From Afipia massiliensis (GTDB taxonomy: Bacteria > Pseudomonadota > Alphaproteobacteria > Rhizobiales > Xanthobacteraceae): a DNA stretch of 64,000 nt. Of the stretch, positions 7,796 to 16,908 are shown piece after piece. Each line of letters opens with the position of its first letter. Position 1 is the first letter of the stretch. The stretch is taken from the NCBI RefSeq assembly GCF_001006325.2, contig NZ_LBIA02000001.1:1923501-1987500 (forward strand). Reading direction: 5' to 3'. Below the pieces are notes generated by a model. That model had not been told where the DNA came from, ran no database searches, and saw only the letters and a program-made list of their open reading frames with translations. The translations under genes and the position numbers were made by a program.

Positions 7796-9805
7796 TCAGA
7801 ACTCGCCGTGCAGCCTGCCTGAGAAGATCGAGACCGGTCCCCGGTCGGCGTTGTAGGCCGGGTTGGTGATGAGCTGGTAGTCGGCGGTGAGCGTGAAGGC
7901 CTTGCTGAGCGCGAGCGCGTAGTAGGTCTCCAGAATCCGTTCCGTGCCGTAGTTCAGCCGGCCGTCGCCGATCAGGAGGCCCTTGCCGCCGGCCGCGAGG
8001 AAGTCGCGGTGCGCGCCGGACAGGCCGTTGATCGCGCCGCCGAGGCCGATGGTGTCGTCGGGCCGTCCCCAGTGGCTGCCATTGATCGAAACGCCCCCCG
8101 ACACGCTGCGGTCGATGTCAGTGAACGACAGAATCTCGTTCTGGCCGTCGTTCCAGCTCGCCCGCGCGAAAATGCCGACGTCGGTTGCGATCTGCTGTTC
8201 GGCGTTGACGTAGAAGCCGTACTTCGACCGCTCGCGGCGCTCGCCCGGCACGATGTCATTGATGTTGATCCCGGGATTCGCCGCGCTGATGCCCAGCGCG
8301 TTGCGGTAATTGGCGGTGTTGCCGCGGTTGGCGAACACGCCCACGCGCAGTTTGCCGGGCTGGTCCAGGATCGTGTGGCGTCCCTCGAATTCGATCACCG
8401 CGCCGCCGGTCTTGAAGGTGAGCACGTCGCTGTTGGGCTGCGACGGCACCTGAAACAGGCCAGCCCTGATGGCCCAGTCCTTGCGGTTGAGCTCGACGAC
8501 TGCGCCGCGCGTGAAGCCCGGCAGGTCGGCCGGAAAATCATAGGCCGCGGACGACCACATCGCCCAGTTCATGAAATCGGCGCGCGGATCCTTTGCATAG
8601 GAATTGCCGTCGAAATAATCGCCGACAGCAAACCGTCCGACGGTGACCGTGACGCGGTTGATGTCGCGCTTGCCCGACAACTGATTGGCGGCATCGGCGA
8701 CGTCTTCCTGCTCGCCGCCGAGGCCGAAGGTCTGGCGGAAGAAATAGCGCTGGGCGCGAAACTCGGGATACTCCGCGCCGCCCTTTTGCGCTTCGCCGTT
8801 GGAAAATCCTGCGAGGCCCAATGTGCCGCCAATGCCGAATCCCTGAGCGAGTTCGGGATTGAAATACAGTTCGCTGCCGTCCCACAGCCGCCATCCCAGA
8901 AATGCGCCGAAGGTCCACGTCTGTCGCGTGCGCCCAATGCCGGGGAGGCTGTTCGGGCCCTGATACGGTGCGCGGAAGGAAGGATAGCCTTGCGTGATCA
9001 GCGTGGTCTGGCCGTGGACGTTCCAGTTGGTCGATTCCGGAAGGGCCAGCGGCTTGATCGCGGTGTTGCCAATCCACGGCGGCGTGTCCCATAGCCGGTA
9101 GTTGAGGCCGACCTTGATCGTGTGAATCGTGGGGTCCACGGCGACATCGGGCAGCGGCACGTCGCCCAGTCCATAGGTCCGCGCACCGAGATCGATGTAG
9201 TTGTACTCGACCTTGCCGGTCCAGTTGCCGCCGGCGGAGACTTCGATGCCCGCACCCGCGACCCAGCCGAGATGCATGCGCGGCTTGTTGCCGACGATCT
9301 CGCCGGTCGCATTGTTCAGATCGACACGGGTCCGCCCGAAGGCGGCGCCACCGGTGACGTAAGGCAGCACGGTTCCGAATGCGTAGCCGACGCGGCCTCG
9401 GGCGGTGCCGAAGTAATCGAACGTCGTGTTGAACGGTGCAGGTACGAGCTTCGGCCGATCGAGCGTGCTGGTGAATGAAATATCGGCCTCGACGCCAAAC
9501 ACCCACTTGCTTGGAAGCTGAAGATTGTAACCGGCCTGATAGCCGCCGATCAGGCCGGTGATGGTGGACGGGAAAAAGATGCCCTGCTGCGGCAGCGGGT
9601 TGGTGCCGGGACCAAAGCTGCCGCCGCCGTAGCCGACGTGCCCGCCGATGTGGAGACCGCTCCAGTCGAAAACCGGCGCAACGCGCGATGCCTTGAAGGG
9701 CATGACGGCGTCAGCAGCCCGCGCGAGATCAAGCGGCGCCACCGCCAGCGCAAGTCCGGCGACTGCGCCTTTCACAAGGAATATGCGGCGTATGGTCTGT
9801 GTCAT
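7796..9805 (-). CDS. Fused outer-membrane protein: Omp25-like barrel plus OprB carbohydrate porin
   Basis: A 669-residue exported protein with a signal peptide ending near ARAADAV. Residues ~45-260 look like a complete 8-strand Omp25/Omp31-type barrel: FDWSGLHIGGHVGYG, GYQAGYNLQ, FGVEADISF, closing with IKVGLNYRLW. Residues ~275-669 form an OprB-type carbohydrate-selective porin, starting NWNVHGQTTLITQGYPSF and ending in an aromatic C-terminal residue (LHGEF) typical of outer-membrane proteins. Each half alone matches the length of a full family member, so this is a fusion. It is convergent with the preceding gene and has no operon partners. A 27-bp hairpin lies in its upstream region. Confidence 0.85.
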   Translation of the reverse strand: MTQTIRRIFLVKGAVAGLALAVAPLDLARAADAVMPFKASRVAPVFDWSGLHIGGHVGYGGGSFGPGTNPLPQQGIFFPSTITGLIGGYQAGYNLQLPSKWVFGVEADISFTSTLDRPKLVPAPFNTTFDYFGTARGRVGYAFGTVLPYVTGGAAFGRTRVDLNNATGEIVGNKPRMHLGWVAGAGIEVSAGGNWTGKVEYNYIDLGARTYGLGDVPLPDVAVDPTIHTIKVGLNYRLWDTPPWIGNTAIKPLALPESTNWNVHGQTTLITQGYPSFRAPYQGPNSLPGIGRTRQTWTFGAFLGWRLWDGSELYFNPELAQGFGIGGTLGLAGFSNGEAQKGGAEYPEFRAQRYFFRQTFGLGGEQEDVADAANQLSGKRDINRVTVTVGRFAVGDYFDGNSYAKDPRADFMNWAMWSSAAYDFPADLPGFTRGAVVELNRKDWAIRAGLFQVPSQPNSDVLTFKTGGAVIEFEGRHTILDQPGKLRVGVFANRGNTANYRNALGISAANPGININDIVPGERRERSKYGFYVNAEQQIATDVGIFARASWNDGQNEILSFTDIDRSVSGGVSINGSHWGRPDDTIGLGGAINGLSGAHRDFLAAGGKGLLIGDGRLNYGTERILETYYALALSKAFTLTADYQLITNPAYNADRGPVSIFSGRLHGEF

Positions 9806-9832
9806 GAAACGGCCAGCGCGCGGGATCGCATC

Positions 9833-9859
9833 CTAGTGTCCTGAATCGAAGGACACTAG
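9833..9859. repeat. Perfect 9-bp stem hairpin upstream of the porin gene
   Basis: CTAGTGTCC and GGACACTAG form a perfect stem around a 9-base loop, 28 bp upstream of the porin start, and a third partial copy (CTAGTGTGG) follows at 9871-9879. It could be a regulator site, a 5'-leader hairpin or a dispersed repeat. Apart from this and a terminator near 10063-10108, the 360 bp between the porin gene and the next gene (9806-10165) show no coding signal. Confidence 0.5.
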
Positions 9860-10062
9860 AAAACATGATTCTAGTGTGGAGGGACCAGAAAGAACCAAGC
9901 TTCCTGGCATTTGGCTGTATTTGCGAATGGCCCTCAAGCGCTTGTTTTGCTTATGAGCAGCCGATTTGCAGAGCGGCTGAAATCCGCCTGCGCGAGCCAT
10001 GACATTGCCGCGTGACAAGCAGACGACACAGCGCCCGTGGCTTAGTTGCGCCTGTCGGATCG

Positions 10063-10108
10063 TGCAAGAAAAACAAATGACCCGCCCGGGGGGACAACCG
10101 GGCGGGTC
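10063..10108 (-). terminator. Rho-independent terminator of the small secreted-protein gene
   Basis: Read on the minus strand, an 11-bp GC-rich stem (GACCCGCCCGG with CCGGGCGGGTC, 10079-10108) is followed by a T-rich tract at 10063-10078. It lies about 60 bp beyond the stop of the gene at 10166-10438. Confidence 0.75.
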
Positions 10109-10165
10109 CTTGGGTCGGCGCGGCGTGGATGAGGCGTCGCGCCGAACTCAACTCGGATTTTTCGA

Positions 10166-10438
10166 TCAGTAGCAGCTACGAACGCGGCCGATGTAGTTGC
10201 CGTAGGCGTCGAACTGGCGGACCCAGCCGCAGCGGCGATAGCCGTAATAGTCATTGGCGTAAGCGTTGCTGGCAGCGGCGGCGAACAGCGCGCCTGCGGC
10301 GAGGCCAACACCGATGCCGACGCCATGGTGATGATGATGGAATTTGCCGGCGTGAGCTTCCTGAGTGGTGGCGGCGATGCCACCGGTCAGGGTCAGAGCA
10401 GCAACAGCGAGGGCGGCAATCTTGGTCTTGATCGACAT
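10166..10438 (-). CDS. Small exported His-rich protein, function unknown
   Basis: A 90-residue protein with a signal peptide (MSIKTKIAALAVAALTLTGG, cleaved near EAHA). The mature part begins GKFHHHHHGVGIGVGLAAG and ends with a Tyr/Arg/Cys-rich tail, YYGYRRCGWVRQFDAYG. Small exported proteins of this build are frequent in Bradyrhizobium relatives, but I know no function. The five consecutive His could bind metal. ATG at 10438 has GGAGAG 5-10 bp upstream. It has its own terminator and an AT-rich upstream region (10500-10575), so it is probably monocistronic. Confidence 0.75.
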   Translation of the reverse strand: MSIKTKIAALAVAALTLTGGIAATTQEAHAGKFHHHHHGVGIGVGLAAGALFAAAASNAYANDYYGYRRCGWVRQFDAYGNYIGRVRSCY

Positions 10439-10576
10439 GATACTCTCCATCCTTGTTTGGGGCGGGCCGTGTGGACCGCATGCCAATTGGTGGTGAGCTG
10501 TCGGGATTCGGTTCGAAGATTCTCTTCGAAAAAATCGAAATCAGTGAAAATATAGTAATTTCAATGTCTTAATTGG

Positions 10577-11395
10577 CTACTTCGAAATCTGTGGCCGATT
10601 CGCCAATCTTGTCAGGTCGAATTTGTCGACATCCTGCAGCAGTTCGACGAAAGCCCGCGCGCCGTAATCCAGCAGCGCATTACCTTTGTCCGCAGTCGCC
10701 ATCGTCGCATCGCCGACTGCGCCCTGCGGATTGAGATCCTGCATCGCCCACGCGAACGGCGCAGGACGTCCCGCCGAAAGCCAGCGGAATTCCTTGACCA
10801 TCTTCTTTTCCGCAGACTCGAAATTCGCAATCCGGTTCGCTCTCACCTGATCGGGAAAGGCCGCGAGCATGATCGAGGTCTCAACCGCGCCGCCGTGAAT
10901 TCCGAAACGAAGCTCATCGGTGGAAAACAAGCCGTCCGGTGCACCGAACCGGCTCCAGCTCGTGGTGATCGCCAGCATCTCGTGTTTTGCGCGCAAATCC
11001 TGCGCGATCAGCGCCATCGCCGCGCTGTTGCCGCCGTGACTGGTGACAATGACGAGCTTGCGAATGCCGGCCTGCGCCACGGCATCGCAGAGGGTCATCC
11101 ATTTGCTCAGCGCGACCTCCGTCGGCAGCGTCTGCGTACCCGGGTAGGCCGTATGCTCGGTGGAAATTCCAACCGGCTCAATGGGCAGAAACGTCACTGG
11201 CAGATCGTCCGGCAGCGCGGCGCGGACGCGCGCCAGATAGGCCTCCGCGATCAGCGTGTCGGTCTCGAACGGCAAATGCGGCCCGTGCTGCTCGGTAGCC
11301 GCCAGCGGCAGCACGGCGATCCAGCGGGAGGCCTCGACCTTGTCGATGGTGGACAGGCTTAACGCGGTCCAGTCGTGCGGCGGCGTCATGGTCAT
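10577..11395 (-). CDS. Creatininase-family amidohydrolase
   Basis: A 272-residue protein of the creatininase superfamily of metal-dependent amidohydrolases. It shows the metal-site segments LAATEQHGPHLPFETDT (Glu, His, Asp) and VTSHGGNSA (His), with IHGGAVETS further on. The family includes creatinine amidohydrolase and pyrimidine-intermediate deformylases, so creatinine itself need not be the substrate. The gene is divergent from the ABC transporter operon starting at 11493, sharing a 97-bp intergenic region. This suggests it acts on the imported compound. Confidence 0.82.
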   Translation of the reverse strand: MTMTPPHDWTALSLSTIDKVEASRWIAVLPLAATEQHGPHLPFETDTLIAEAYLARVRAALPDDLPVTFLPIEPVGISTEHTAYPGTQTLPTEVALSKWMTLCDAVAQAGIRKLVIVTSHGGNSAAMALIAQDLRAKHEMLAITTSWSRFGAPDGLFSTDELRFGIHGGAVETSIMLAAFPDQVRANRIANFESAEKKMVKEFRWLSAGRPAPFAWAMQDLNPQGAVGDATMATADKGNALLDYGARAFVELLQDVDKFDLTRLANRPQISK

Positions 11396-11492
11396 CGTGC
11401 GCGGGTTTCTTCGAACAGGCGTTTCTTTGAATCAATTAGCAGAGTAGCTTTGCGATGCCCATCATGGGCAAAACGCCCAACGGAGTCCAATC

Positions 11493-12521
11493 ATGCCACC
11501 CAGCCGCTTGCTGCGCGCGTTTGTTGTCGGAATCGCACTGTGGTCGGTGACCGGAGTACCGGCGCATGCGCAGACCCCCGGCGAACTGGACAAGGTTTCG
11601 TTCGGCACCAACTGGGTCGCGCAAGCTGAACATGGCGGATTCTATCAGGCCGCAGCGGACGGCACCTACGCGCGTTATGGCCTCGACGTCAGGATCGTTC
11701 CCGGTGGCCCAAACGTCAACAACCGCATCCAGTTGATCGCGGGCAAGCTCGATTTCTTCATGAGCGCGAACACGCTGCAATCATTCGACGCGGTGGCGAA
11801 CAACGTGCCCGTCGTTGCCGTCGCGGCGATCTTCCAGAAGGATCCGCAGGTTTTCCTCGCGCATCCAGAGTCCAAGGTCACCAGACTCGAAGACCTCAAG
11901 CCGCTGACGCTGTTCGTGTCCAAGGAAGGAATGCCGACCTATTTCCAGTGGCTGAAATCCGAATACGGGTTCAGCGACGAAAACGTAAAGCCCTATACGT
12001 TCAACGCGCAGCCGTTCCTGGCCGACAAGAAAAGTGCGATGCAGGGCTATGTCACGTCCGAACCGTTCGCGGTGGAGAAGCAGGCGAAGTTCAAACCGAC
12101 CGTGATCCTGCTGGCGGACTATGGCTTCAACGCCTATTCGACGTTGATCGAGACACGCACCGCCTATGCCGAAAAGAAAGCCGATTTGGTGCAGCGCTTC
12201 GTCGATGCCTCGGTGACCGGCTGGTACACGTATCTCTATGGCGACAACCGGCCCGGAAACGCGCTCATCAAGAAGGCCAATCCGGAGATGACCGACGATC
12301 TGCTCGCCTATTCCGTCGACAAGATGAAGCAGTATGGCATCGTCGATTCCGGCGACACGCTGAAGGATGGCATCGGCGCGATGAGCGACGAGCGCATGGT
12401 AACGTTCTTCGGCAAGATGGTTCGTGCCGGCGTGACGCGGCGCGACATCGACTATCGCAAGGCTTACACCTTGCGGTTCGTCAACAAGGCCGTGGGTGTC
12501 AACCTGCGGCCGAAAAACTGA
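11493..12521 (+). CDS. ABC transporter binding protein, NMT1/ThiY-like
   Basis: A 342-residue exported protein with a signal peptide ending at PAHAQTP. The mature domain is of the NMT1/ThiY type: VSFGTNWVAQAEHGGFYQA, then LIAGKLDFFMSANTLQSF and AMQGYVTSEPFAVEK. Members bind thiamine-precursor pyrimidines, nitrate, sulfonates or other small ring compounds. It is first in an operon with an ATPase and a permease, so the uptake system is complete. The neighbouring creatininase-family enzyme suggests a cyclic amide or pyrimidine ligand; this is inference. Confidence 0.87.
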   Translation: MPPSRLLRAFVVGIALWSVTGVPAHAQTPGELDKVSFGTNWVAQAEHGGFYQAAADGTYARYGLDVRIVPGGPNVNNRIQLIAGKLDFFMSANTLQSFDAVANNVPVVAVAAIFQKDPQVFLAHPESKVTRLEDLKPLTLFVSKEGMPTYFQWLKSEYGFSDENVKPYTFNAQPFLADKKSAMQGYVTSEPFAVEKQAKFKPTVILLADYGFNAYSTLIETRTAYAEKKADLVQRFVDASVTGWYTYLYGDNRPGNALIKKANPEMTDDLLAYSVDKMKQYGIVDSGDTLKDGIGAMSDERMVTFFGKMVRAGVTRRDIDYRKAYTLRFVNKAVGVNLRPKN

Positions 12522-12540
12522 CGATGGCGGACTCTCCGGC

Positions 12541-13356
12541 ATGACTGTTCTTGAAGCCGATGACGCGCGTGATGGATTGCCGGGCGGTGCGGCGGTGTCG
12601 CTGCGCGATGTCACCAAGGTTTACGATAACGGCGTTGCCGCGCTCGGCCCAATCGACCTGAATGTCCGTACCGGGGAGTTCGTCTCATTGCTCGGGCCGT
12701 CCGGCTGCGGCAAGTCGACCGCCTTGCGCATCATTGCTGGACTGAGTGAGGCGACCGCCGGCCGCGTACGTGTGGCGGGACGCGATCCGCAGGATCGTTC
12801 GCGCCACAACATCGGGTTCGTGTTTCAGGAGCCGACCCTGATGCCGTGGGCGACGGTGCGCGATAACGTCCAGCTTCCGCTCGATCTTGCGCATATGTCC
12901 CGCAGCGAATCCGCCGCGCGCGTCAATCAGGCGCTGGCGCAGGTCGGGCTCCTGGAGTTCGCGGATGTCTATCCGCGCGAACTGTCCGGCGGCATGAAGA
13001 TGCGGGTCTCGCTGGCGCGGGCGCTGGTGACCGATCCGGACATTCTGTTGCTGGACGAGCCGTTTGCCGCGCTCGATGAAATCACACGTTTCAAGCTGAA
13101 CAACGATCTGCTGACGCTGTGGCGCAAGTTGCGCAAGACCGTCGTGTTCGTCACCCACTCGGTGTTCGAGTCGGTGTATCTGTCGCAGCGCGTGCTGATC
13201 ATGACACCGCGACCGGGGCGCATCGCGCACGACGTCCGCATTGATGCGGCCGAGCCGCGGGCTGAGGATTTCCGCACATCGCCGGAATATGCAGCGCATT
13301 GCCGTGATGTCTCCGCAGCCCTTGCGAAGGCCAGCACGGCCGGGACTGCCGCATGA
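12541..13356 (+). CDS. ABC transporter ATPase, nitrate/sulfonate/pyrimidine type
   Basis: A 271-residue ATP-binding subunit with Walker A LGPSGCGKST, Q-loop FVFQEPTLMPW, signature ELSGGMKMRVSLARAL and Walker B LLLDEPFAALDE. The sequence resembles SsuB/TauB/ThiZ ATPases. It begins 19 bp after the binding-protein stop if ATG 12541 is used; a start at 12496 would overlap that gene. It overlaps the permease start by 4 bp (ATGA), indicating translational coupling. Confidence 0.9.
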   Translation: MTVLEADDARDGLPGGAAVSLRDVTKVYDNGVAALGPIDLNVRTGEFVSLLGPSGCGKSTALRIIAGLSEATAGRVRVAGRDPQDRSRHNIGFVFQEPTLMPWATVRDNVQLPLDLAHMSRSESAARVNQALAQVGLLEFADVYPRELSGGMKMRVSLARALVTDPDILLLDEPFAALDEITRFKLNNDLLTLWRKLRKTVVFVTHSVFESVYLSQRVLIMTPRPGRIAHDVRIDAAEPRAEDFRTSPEYAAHCRDVSAALAKASTAGTAA

Positions 13357-14153
13357 CGGCACGCGATACATCACCGGTCCGGCTTCTGAAATTTGTCCTG
13401 CCGCTGGCAGCGCTCGCCGCCGGCATTGCCGTCTGGGAAATTGTGGTTCGCGTCAACAATCTGCCGGTCTATGTGCTGCCAGCGCCGAGCGTAGTGTTCT
13501 CGACCCTGGTTCAGGACTGGTCGATCCTGTTCGGATCGTTGCTGACCACGCTTTCGACCACGGTTCAGGGCTTTGTCGCCGCTGCGGTTGGAGGCATCGC
13601 GCTTGCCGTGTTGTTCAGCCGCTCGAAATGGCTGGAATATGCGCTGTTGCCTTACGCTGTCATTTTGCAAGTGACGCCGGTGATTGCAATCGCGCCGCTG
13701 CTGCTGATCTATCTTCCGCAGCATGCGGCGGTCGTGGCCTGCGCCTGGATCGTCGCGTTCTTCCCGGTGCTCTCCAACACCACGCTGGGGCTGAATTCAG
13801 TCGATCGCAATCTGCTCGGCCTGTTCGAATTATACGGCGCTTCGCGGACCCAGACCCTGCGCCGCCTGAAGCTGCCTTCGGCGCTGCCGCATATTCTCGG
13901 CGGCCTGCGGATCGCCGGAGGATTGTCGCTGATCGGCGCGGTGGTCGCCGAAATCGCGGCGGGTTCGGCCGGGGCCGGTTCCGGACTGGCTTACCGGATT
14001 GCGGAGGCTGGATATAGGCTCAACATTCCGCGGATGTTCGCGGCGCTGTTGTTGCTCTCCATTGCCGGAATTGTCATCTATTTGGGCCTCTCACTGGCCT
14101 CGTATCTTGTGCTACGACGCTGGCACGAAAGTGCGCTTGGAAAGGAAAGCTAA
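13353..14153 (+). CDS. ABC transporter permease, SsuC/ThiX-like
   Basis: A 266-residue inner-membrane protein with about six hydrophobic segments and the BPD permease EAA loop, LFELYGASRTQTLRRLKLPSALPHILGGLRIAGGL (quoted in part: ELYGASRTQTLRRLKLP). It overlaps the ATPase gene by 4 bp and is followed directly by the dehydrogenase at 14154. It should pair with the ATPase and binding protein as one importer. Confidence 0.9.
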   Translation: MTARDTSPVRLLKFVLPLAALAAGIAVWEIVVRVNNLPVYVLPAPSVVFSTLVQDWSILFGSLLTTLSTTVQGFVAAAVGGIALAVLFSRSKWLEYALLPYAVILQVTPVIAIAPLLLIYLPQHAAVVACAWIVAFFPVLSNTTLGLNSVDRNLLGLFELYGASRTQTLRRLKLPSALPHILGGLRIAGGLSLIGAVVAEIAAGSAGAGSGLAYRIAEAGYRLNIPRMFAALLLLSIAGIVIYLGLSLASYLVLRRWHESALGKES

Positions 14154-15137
14154 ATGGCTGCGAATGGTTCTCAGGAAAAGGTCGACGTGCTGATTTACGG
14201 ACCGTCGAAGCCAGTGATCGATGGCGGTTTTCCCGCGAACTTCGTGCTTCACAAATTCGAGAACCAGCACGACCTGAGCCGCATGACCCCGGACATTGCC
14301 GGGCGCATTCGCGGCGTTGCGGTCACCGGCCTGGTGCAGGCCGATGCAGTCATGCTGGCGCGACTTCCGAAGACCGAAATCGTGTCGAGCTTCGGCGTCG
14401 GTTACGACCATATCGATTTCAAATACGCCGCCGGGAACAACATCATCGTCACCAACACGCCGGACGTCCTGACCGAAGAGGTTGCGGACACCGCGCTTGG
14501 CCTTCTGATCGCGACGGTGCGTGAATTCATCAAGGCGGACCGCTATCTGCGCGCAGGACACTGGACCACGCAGAGTTTCCCGCTGAGCCCCGGCTCGCTG
14601 CGTGACCGCAAGGTCGGCATGGTCGGCATGGGCCGCATCGGCCAGGCCATCGCGCGGCGCCTCGATGCCTCGCTGGTGCCGGTGGTGTACCATTCGCGCA
14701 ATCCGGCCAAGGGCGTCGCGTACAAGCATTATCCCAACCTGATCGAGATGGCGAAGGACGTCGATACGCTGATCGCCATCACGCCCGGCGGTGCGTCGAC
14801 CGCGAAAATGATCAACGCCGAGGTGCTCAAGGCGCTCGGGCCGCGCGGCGTTCTGATCAACGTGGCCCGTGGATCGGTGGTGGACGAGGAGGCGCTGATC
14901 GCCGCGCTCAAGGACGGCACCATCATGGCCGCCGGCCTCGACGTGTTCGCGGCTGAGCCGCAGGTGCCGGATGCATTGAAGACGATGCAGAACGTGGTGC
15001 TGCTGCCGCACATCGCGTCGGCGTCGGTGACCACGCGCAACGCGATGGATCAACTCGTGGTGGACAATCTCAAACTGTGGTTCGCGGGCAAGCCACCATT
15101 AACGCCGATCGCCGAGACGCCGGTGAAGGGTCGCTGA
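14154..15137 (+). CDS. D-isomer-specific 2-hydroxyacid dehydrogenase
   Basis: A 327-residue NAD(P)-dependent enzyme. The cofactor motif is VGMVGMGRIGQAIARRL. The catalytic Arg lies in NVARGSVVDEEAL, the Glu in LDVFAAEPQVP and the His in LLPHIASAS. Family members reduce glyoxylate, hydroxypyruvate or other 2-oxoacids, or act in reverse. The start codon immediately follows the permease stop (TAAATG), so it is in the transporter operon and probably acts on a product of the imported substrate. Confidence 0.88.
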   Translation: MAANGSQEKVDVLIYGPSKPVIDGGFPANFVLHKFENQHDLSRMTPDIAGRIRGVAVTGLVQADAVMLARLPKTEIVSSFGVGYDHIDFKYAAGNNIIVTNTPDVLTEEVADTALGLLIATVREFIKADRYLRAGHWTTQSFPLSPGSLRDRKVGMVGMGRIGQAIARRLDASLVPVVYHSRNPAKGVAYKHYPNLIEMAKDVDTLIAITPGGASTAKMINAEVLKALGPRGVLINVARGSVVDEEALIAALKDGTIMAAGLDVFAAEPQVPDALKTMQNVVLLPHIASASVTTRNAMDQLVVDNLKLWFAGKPPLTPIAETPVKGR

Positions 15138-15154
15138 CCGTGACCCGCGCCGCG

Positions 15155-15868
15155 ATGTTTGCGCTCATGAGATCGTGGCTGAGCAGGCAGGCTTGCCTGC
15201 TTGCTCTGGCGACGGTCACCCTGAGCGCGCCATACGCCGCGGCGCAGGACGCCCGATCGCTCGCCAAGGAGATGATCGGAGAATGGGAGCTGTCGACTGC
15301 GGGCCGCGACAAGACCTGCGTGATCACGCTCAAGGGCGATGCCGGTCCGCAGGGCTCGAAGCTCGAACTCGACAAGGGGTGCAGCGTCACGTTGCCGTTC
15401 ACCAAAAGCATCGTGGCATGGAGCGTGAAGGGTCTCGATATCGTGCGGCTGCAGGATGCTGCGGGACAATCGGTCATCGACGTGACCGAGGTCGAAAGCG
15501 GTATTTTCGAGGGGCTGCGCCAGGGGGAGGGCGTCTATCTGCTGCAAAATCTCGCGGCCGCCCGCGCTCTGTCGAAATCGGCGGATCAGTTGATCGGCGA
15601 CTGGGCGATGGTGCGCGGAAGCGGGAAGTCGATCTGCGGATTGACGCTGACCAATACCGAAACCTCGCCGGAAAATTTCGCGGTGTTCCTGAAGCCGCGG
15701 TGCGATCCGATGGTGACTGCTTTCGCGCCGACGCTGTGGCGTATCGAGCGTGGCGAATTGCTGCTGCGGTCGGCGAAGGGCGAGGTTTGGCGCTTCGAGG
15801 CCGACGACAACGCCCAGTGGCGGCGGGTCCCCGACAGCGCCGATCCGTTGATCCTGATGCGGCAGTAA
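15155..15868 (+). CDS. Exported protein with two Inh/AprI-like domains
   Basis: A protein of about 237 residues with an N-terminal signal peptide (cleaved near YAAAQDA). Two similar domains follow: LAKEMIGEWELSTAGRDKTC starts the first and SADQLIGDWAMVRGSGKSIC the second. Each has the GxW opening and Cys pair of the small metalloprotease-inhibitor fold (Inh/AprI, also Omp19). The family blocks serralysin-type proteases in the periplasm, usually with one domain. The start could also be GTG 15140 or ATG 15167. No protease gene is nearby, so protease inhibition is uncertain. Confidence 0.72.
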   Translation: MFALMRSWLSRQACLLALATVTLSAPYAAAQDARSLAKEMIGEWELSTAGRDKTCVITLKGDAGPQGSKLELDKGCSVTLPFTKSIVAWSVKGLDIVRLQDAAGQSVIDVTEVESGIFEGLRQGEGVYLLQNLAAARALSKSADQLIGDWAMVRGSGKSICGLTLTNTETSPENFAVFLKPRCDPMVTAFAPTLWRIERGELLLRSAKGEVWRFEADDNAQWRRVPDSADPLILMRQ

Positions 15869-15891
15869 AAACCTCTTTCTCCAACCTCAGT

Positions 15892-16025
15892 CGTCATCCC
15901 GGCCAAGCGCAGCGCGAGCCGGGATCCATAACCCCTGTCGCTTATGCTGGCGATGCGGTGTCGCTCTTTTTGAGGATGCAAGGGTGATGCAAGGGTGATG
16001 GGTCCCGGCGTTCGCCGGGACGACG
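15892..16025. repeat. Bipartite palindromic repeat, degenerate copy
   Basis: Two outward GC-rich palindromes (GTCATCCCGGCC...GCCGGGATCCATAACCCC at the left, GGGTCCCGGCGTTCGCCGGGACGAC at the right) lie about 60 bp apart between convergent genes. An 11-bp direct duplication (GCAAGGGTGAT) at 15979-16000 lies between the halves. It is related to the repeats near 32.0, 51.0, 54.5, 56.0 and 61.8 kb. Confidence 0.7.
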
Positions 16026-16058
16026 ATGAAGCGTCCGGAACGACCCTCACGTTCACGC

Positions 16059-16778
16059 TCACATCAGCCGCAGCCCTTTCAGGCTGGCGTGGCCGTTCTT
16101 GCCGACGATGATGTGATCGTGCACCGAAATCCCGAGCGGGCTCGCAATCGACATGATCGATTTCGTCATCTGGACGTCGGCGGTCGACGGCGTCGGATCG
16201 CCGGATGGATGATTGTGCACGAGAATGATCGCGGTGGCGGATAGTTCAAGCGCGCGCTTGACCACCTCGCGCGGATAGACCGGCGTATGGTCGATGGTGC
16301 CGACCTGCTGCAATTCGTCCGCGATCAGTTGGTTCCGCTTGTCGAGAAACAGGATCCGGAATTGCTCCTTGTCGGCGAAGGCCATGGCCGCGCGGCAATA
16401 CTCGATCACCGACGACCATGACGACAGCACGGTCTTCTGCTTGTTGATCTGTCCTCTGGCGACCCGGCTTGCGGTCGCTGCGATCAGCTTGATTTCGGTG
16501 ATGGCCGAATCCCCGAGCCCGCTGACTTCCTTCAGGCGTAACTCCGGCGCATGGACCACCTCGGCGAACGATCCGAATTTCGCGATCAGTGCCTTGGCCA
16601 GCGGCTTGACGTCGCGCCGCGGCAGGGCCCGAAACAACACCATTTCGAGCAGTTCGTAATCGCTCAGCGCATCGGGGCCGGCATCGCGGAAGCGGTCGCG
16701 CAGCCGCTCGCGATGGCCATGATAGTGCGGCGCTTCGGAGAAGCCGGATGGATCGGGCTCTTTGGACCTGGTTGGCAT
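16059..16778 (-). CDS. radC: RadC-family JAMM-domain protein
   Basis: A 239-residue RadC family member. The N terminus [17 protein letters not shown] leads into a helix-hairpin-helix-like region ([16 protein letters not shown]) and the C-terminal JAMM metalloprotease-like domain with [14 protein letters not shown]. The family was once tied to DNA repair, but its true activity is unsettled. ATG 16778 is chosen because the family N terminus follows it; TTG/ATG starts at 16835, 16829 and 16811 are also in frame. It is the last gene of a minus-strand series mscS-sfsA-map-radC. Confidence 0.9.
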   Translation of the reverse strand: MPTRSKEPDPSGFSEAPHYHGHRERLRDRFRDAGPDALSDYELLEMVLFRALPRRDVKPLAKALIAKFGSFAEVVHAPELRLKEVSGLGDSAITEIKLIAATASRVARGQINKQKTVLSSWSSVIEYCRAAMAFADKEQFRILFLDKRNQLIADELQQVGTIDHTPVYPREVVKRALELSATAIILVHNHPSGDPTPSTADVQMTKSIMSIASPLGISVHDHIIVGKNGHASLKGLRLM

Positions 16779-16908
16779 GGCGCAATGCGTGCTCAAGTAT
16801 GTTGCAAGCATCGCTGCGCCCGGCTGCATTTGCAACCGGCTTTATGCTGGTATCAAAAGGCAAGAGCGTTCGTCGAATGCACCGATATGTACATCCCGCC
16901 AGCAGGCC

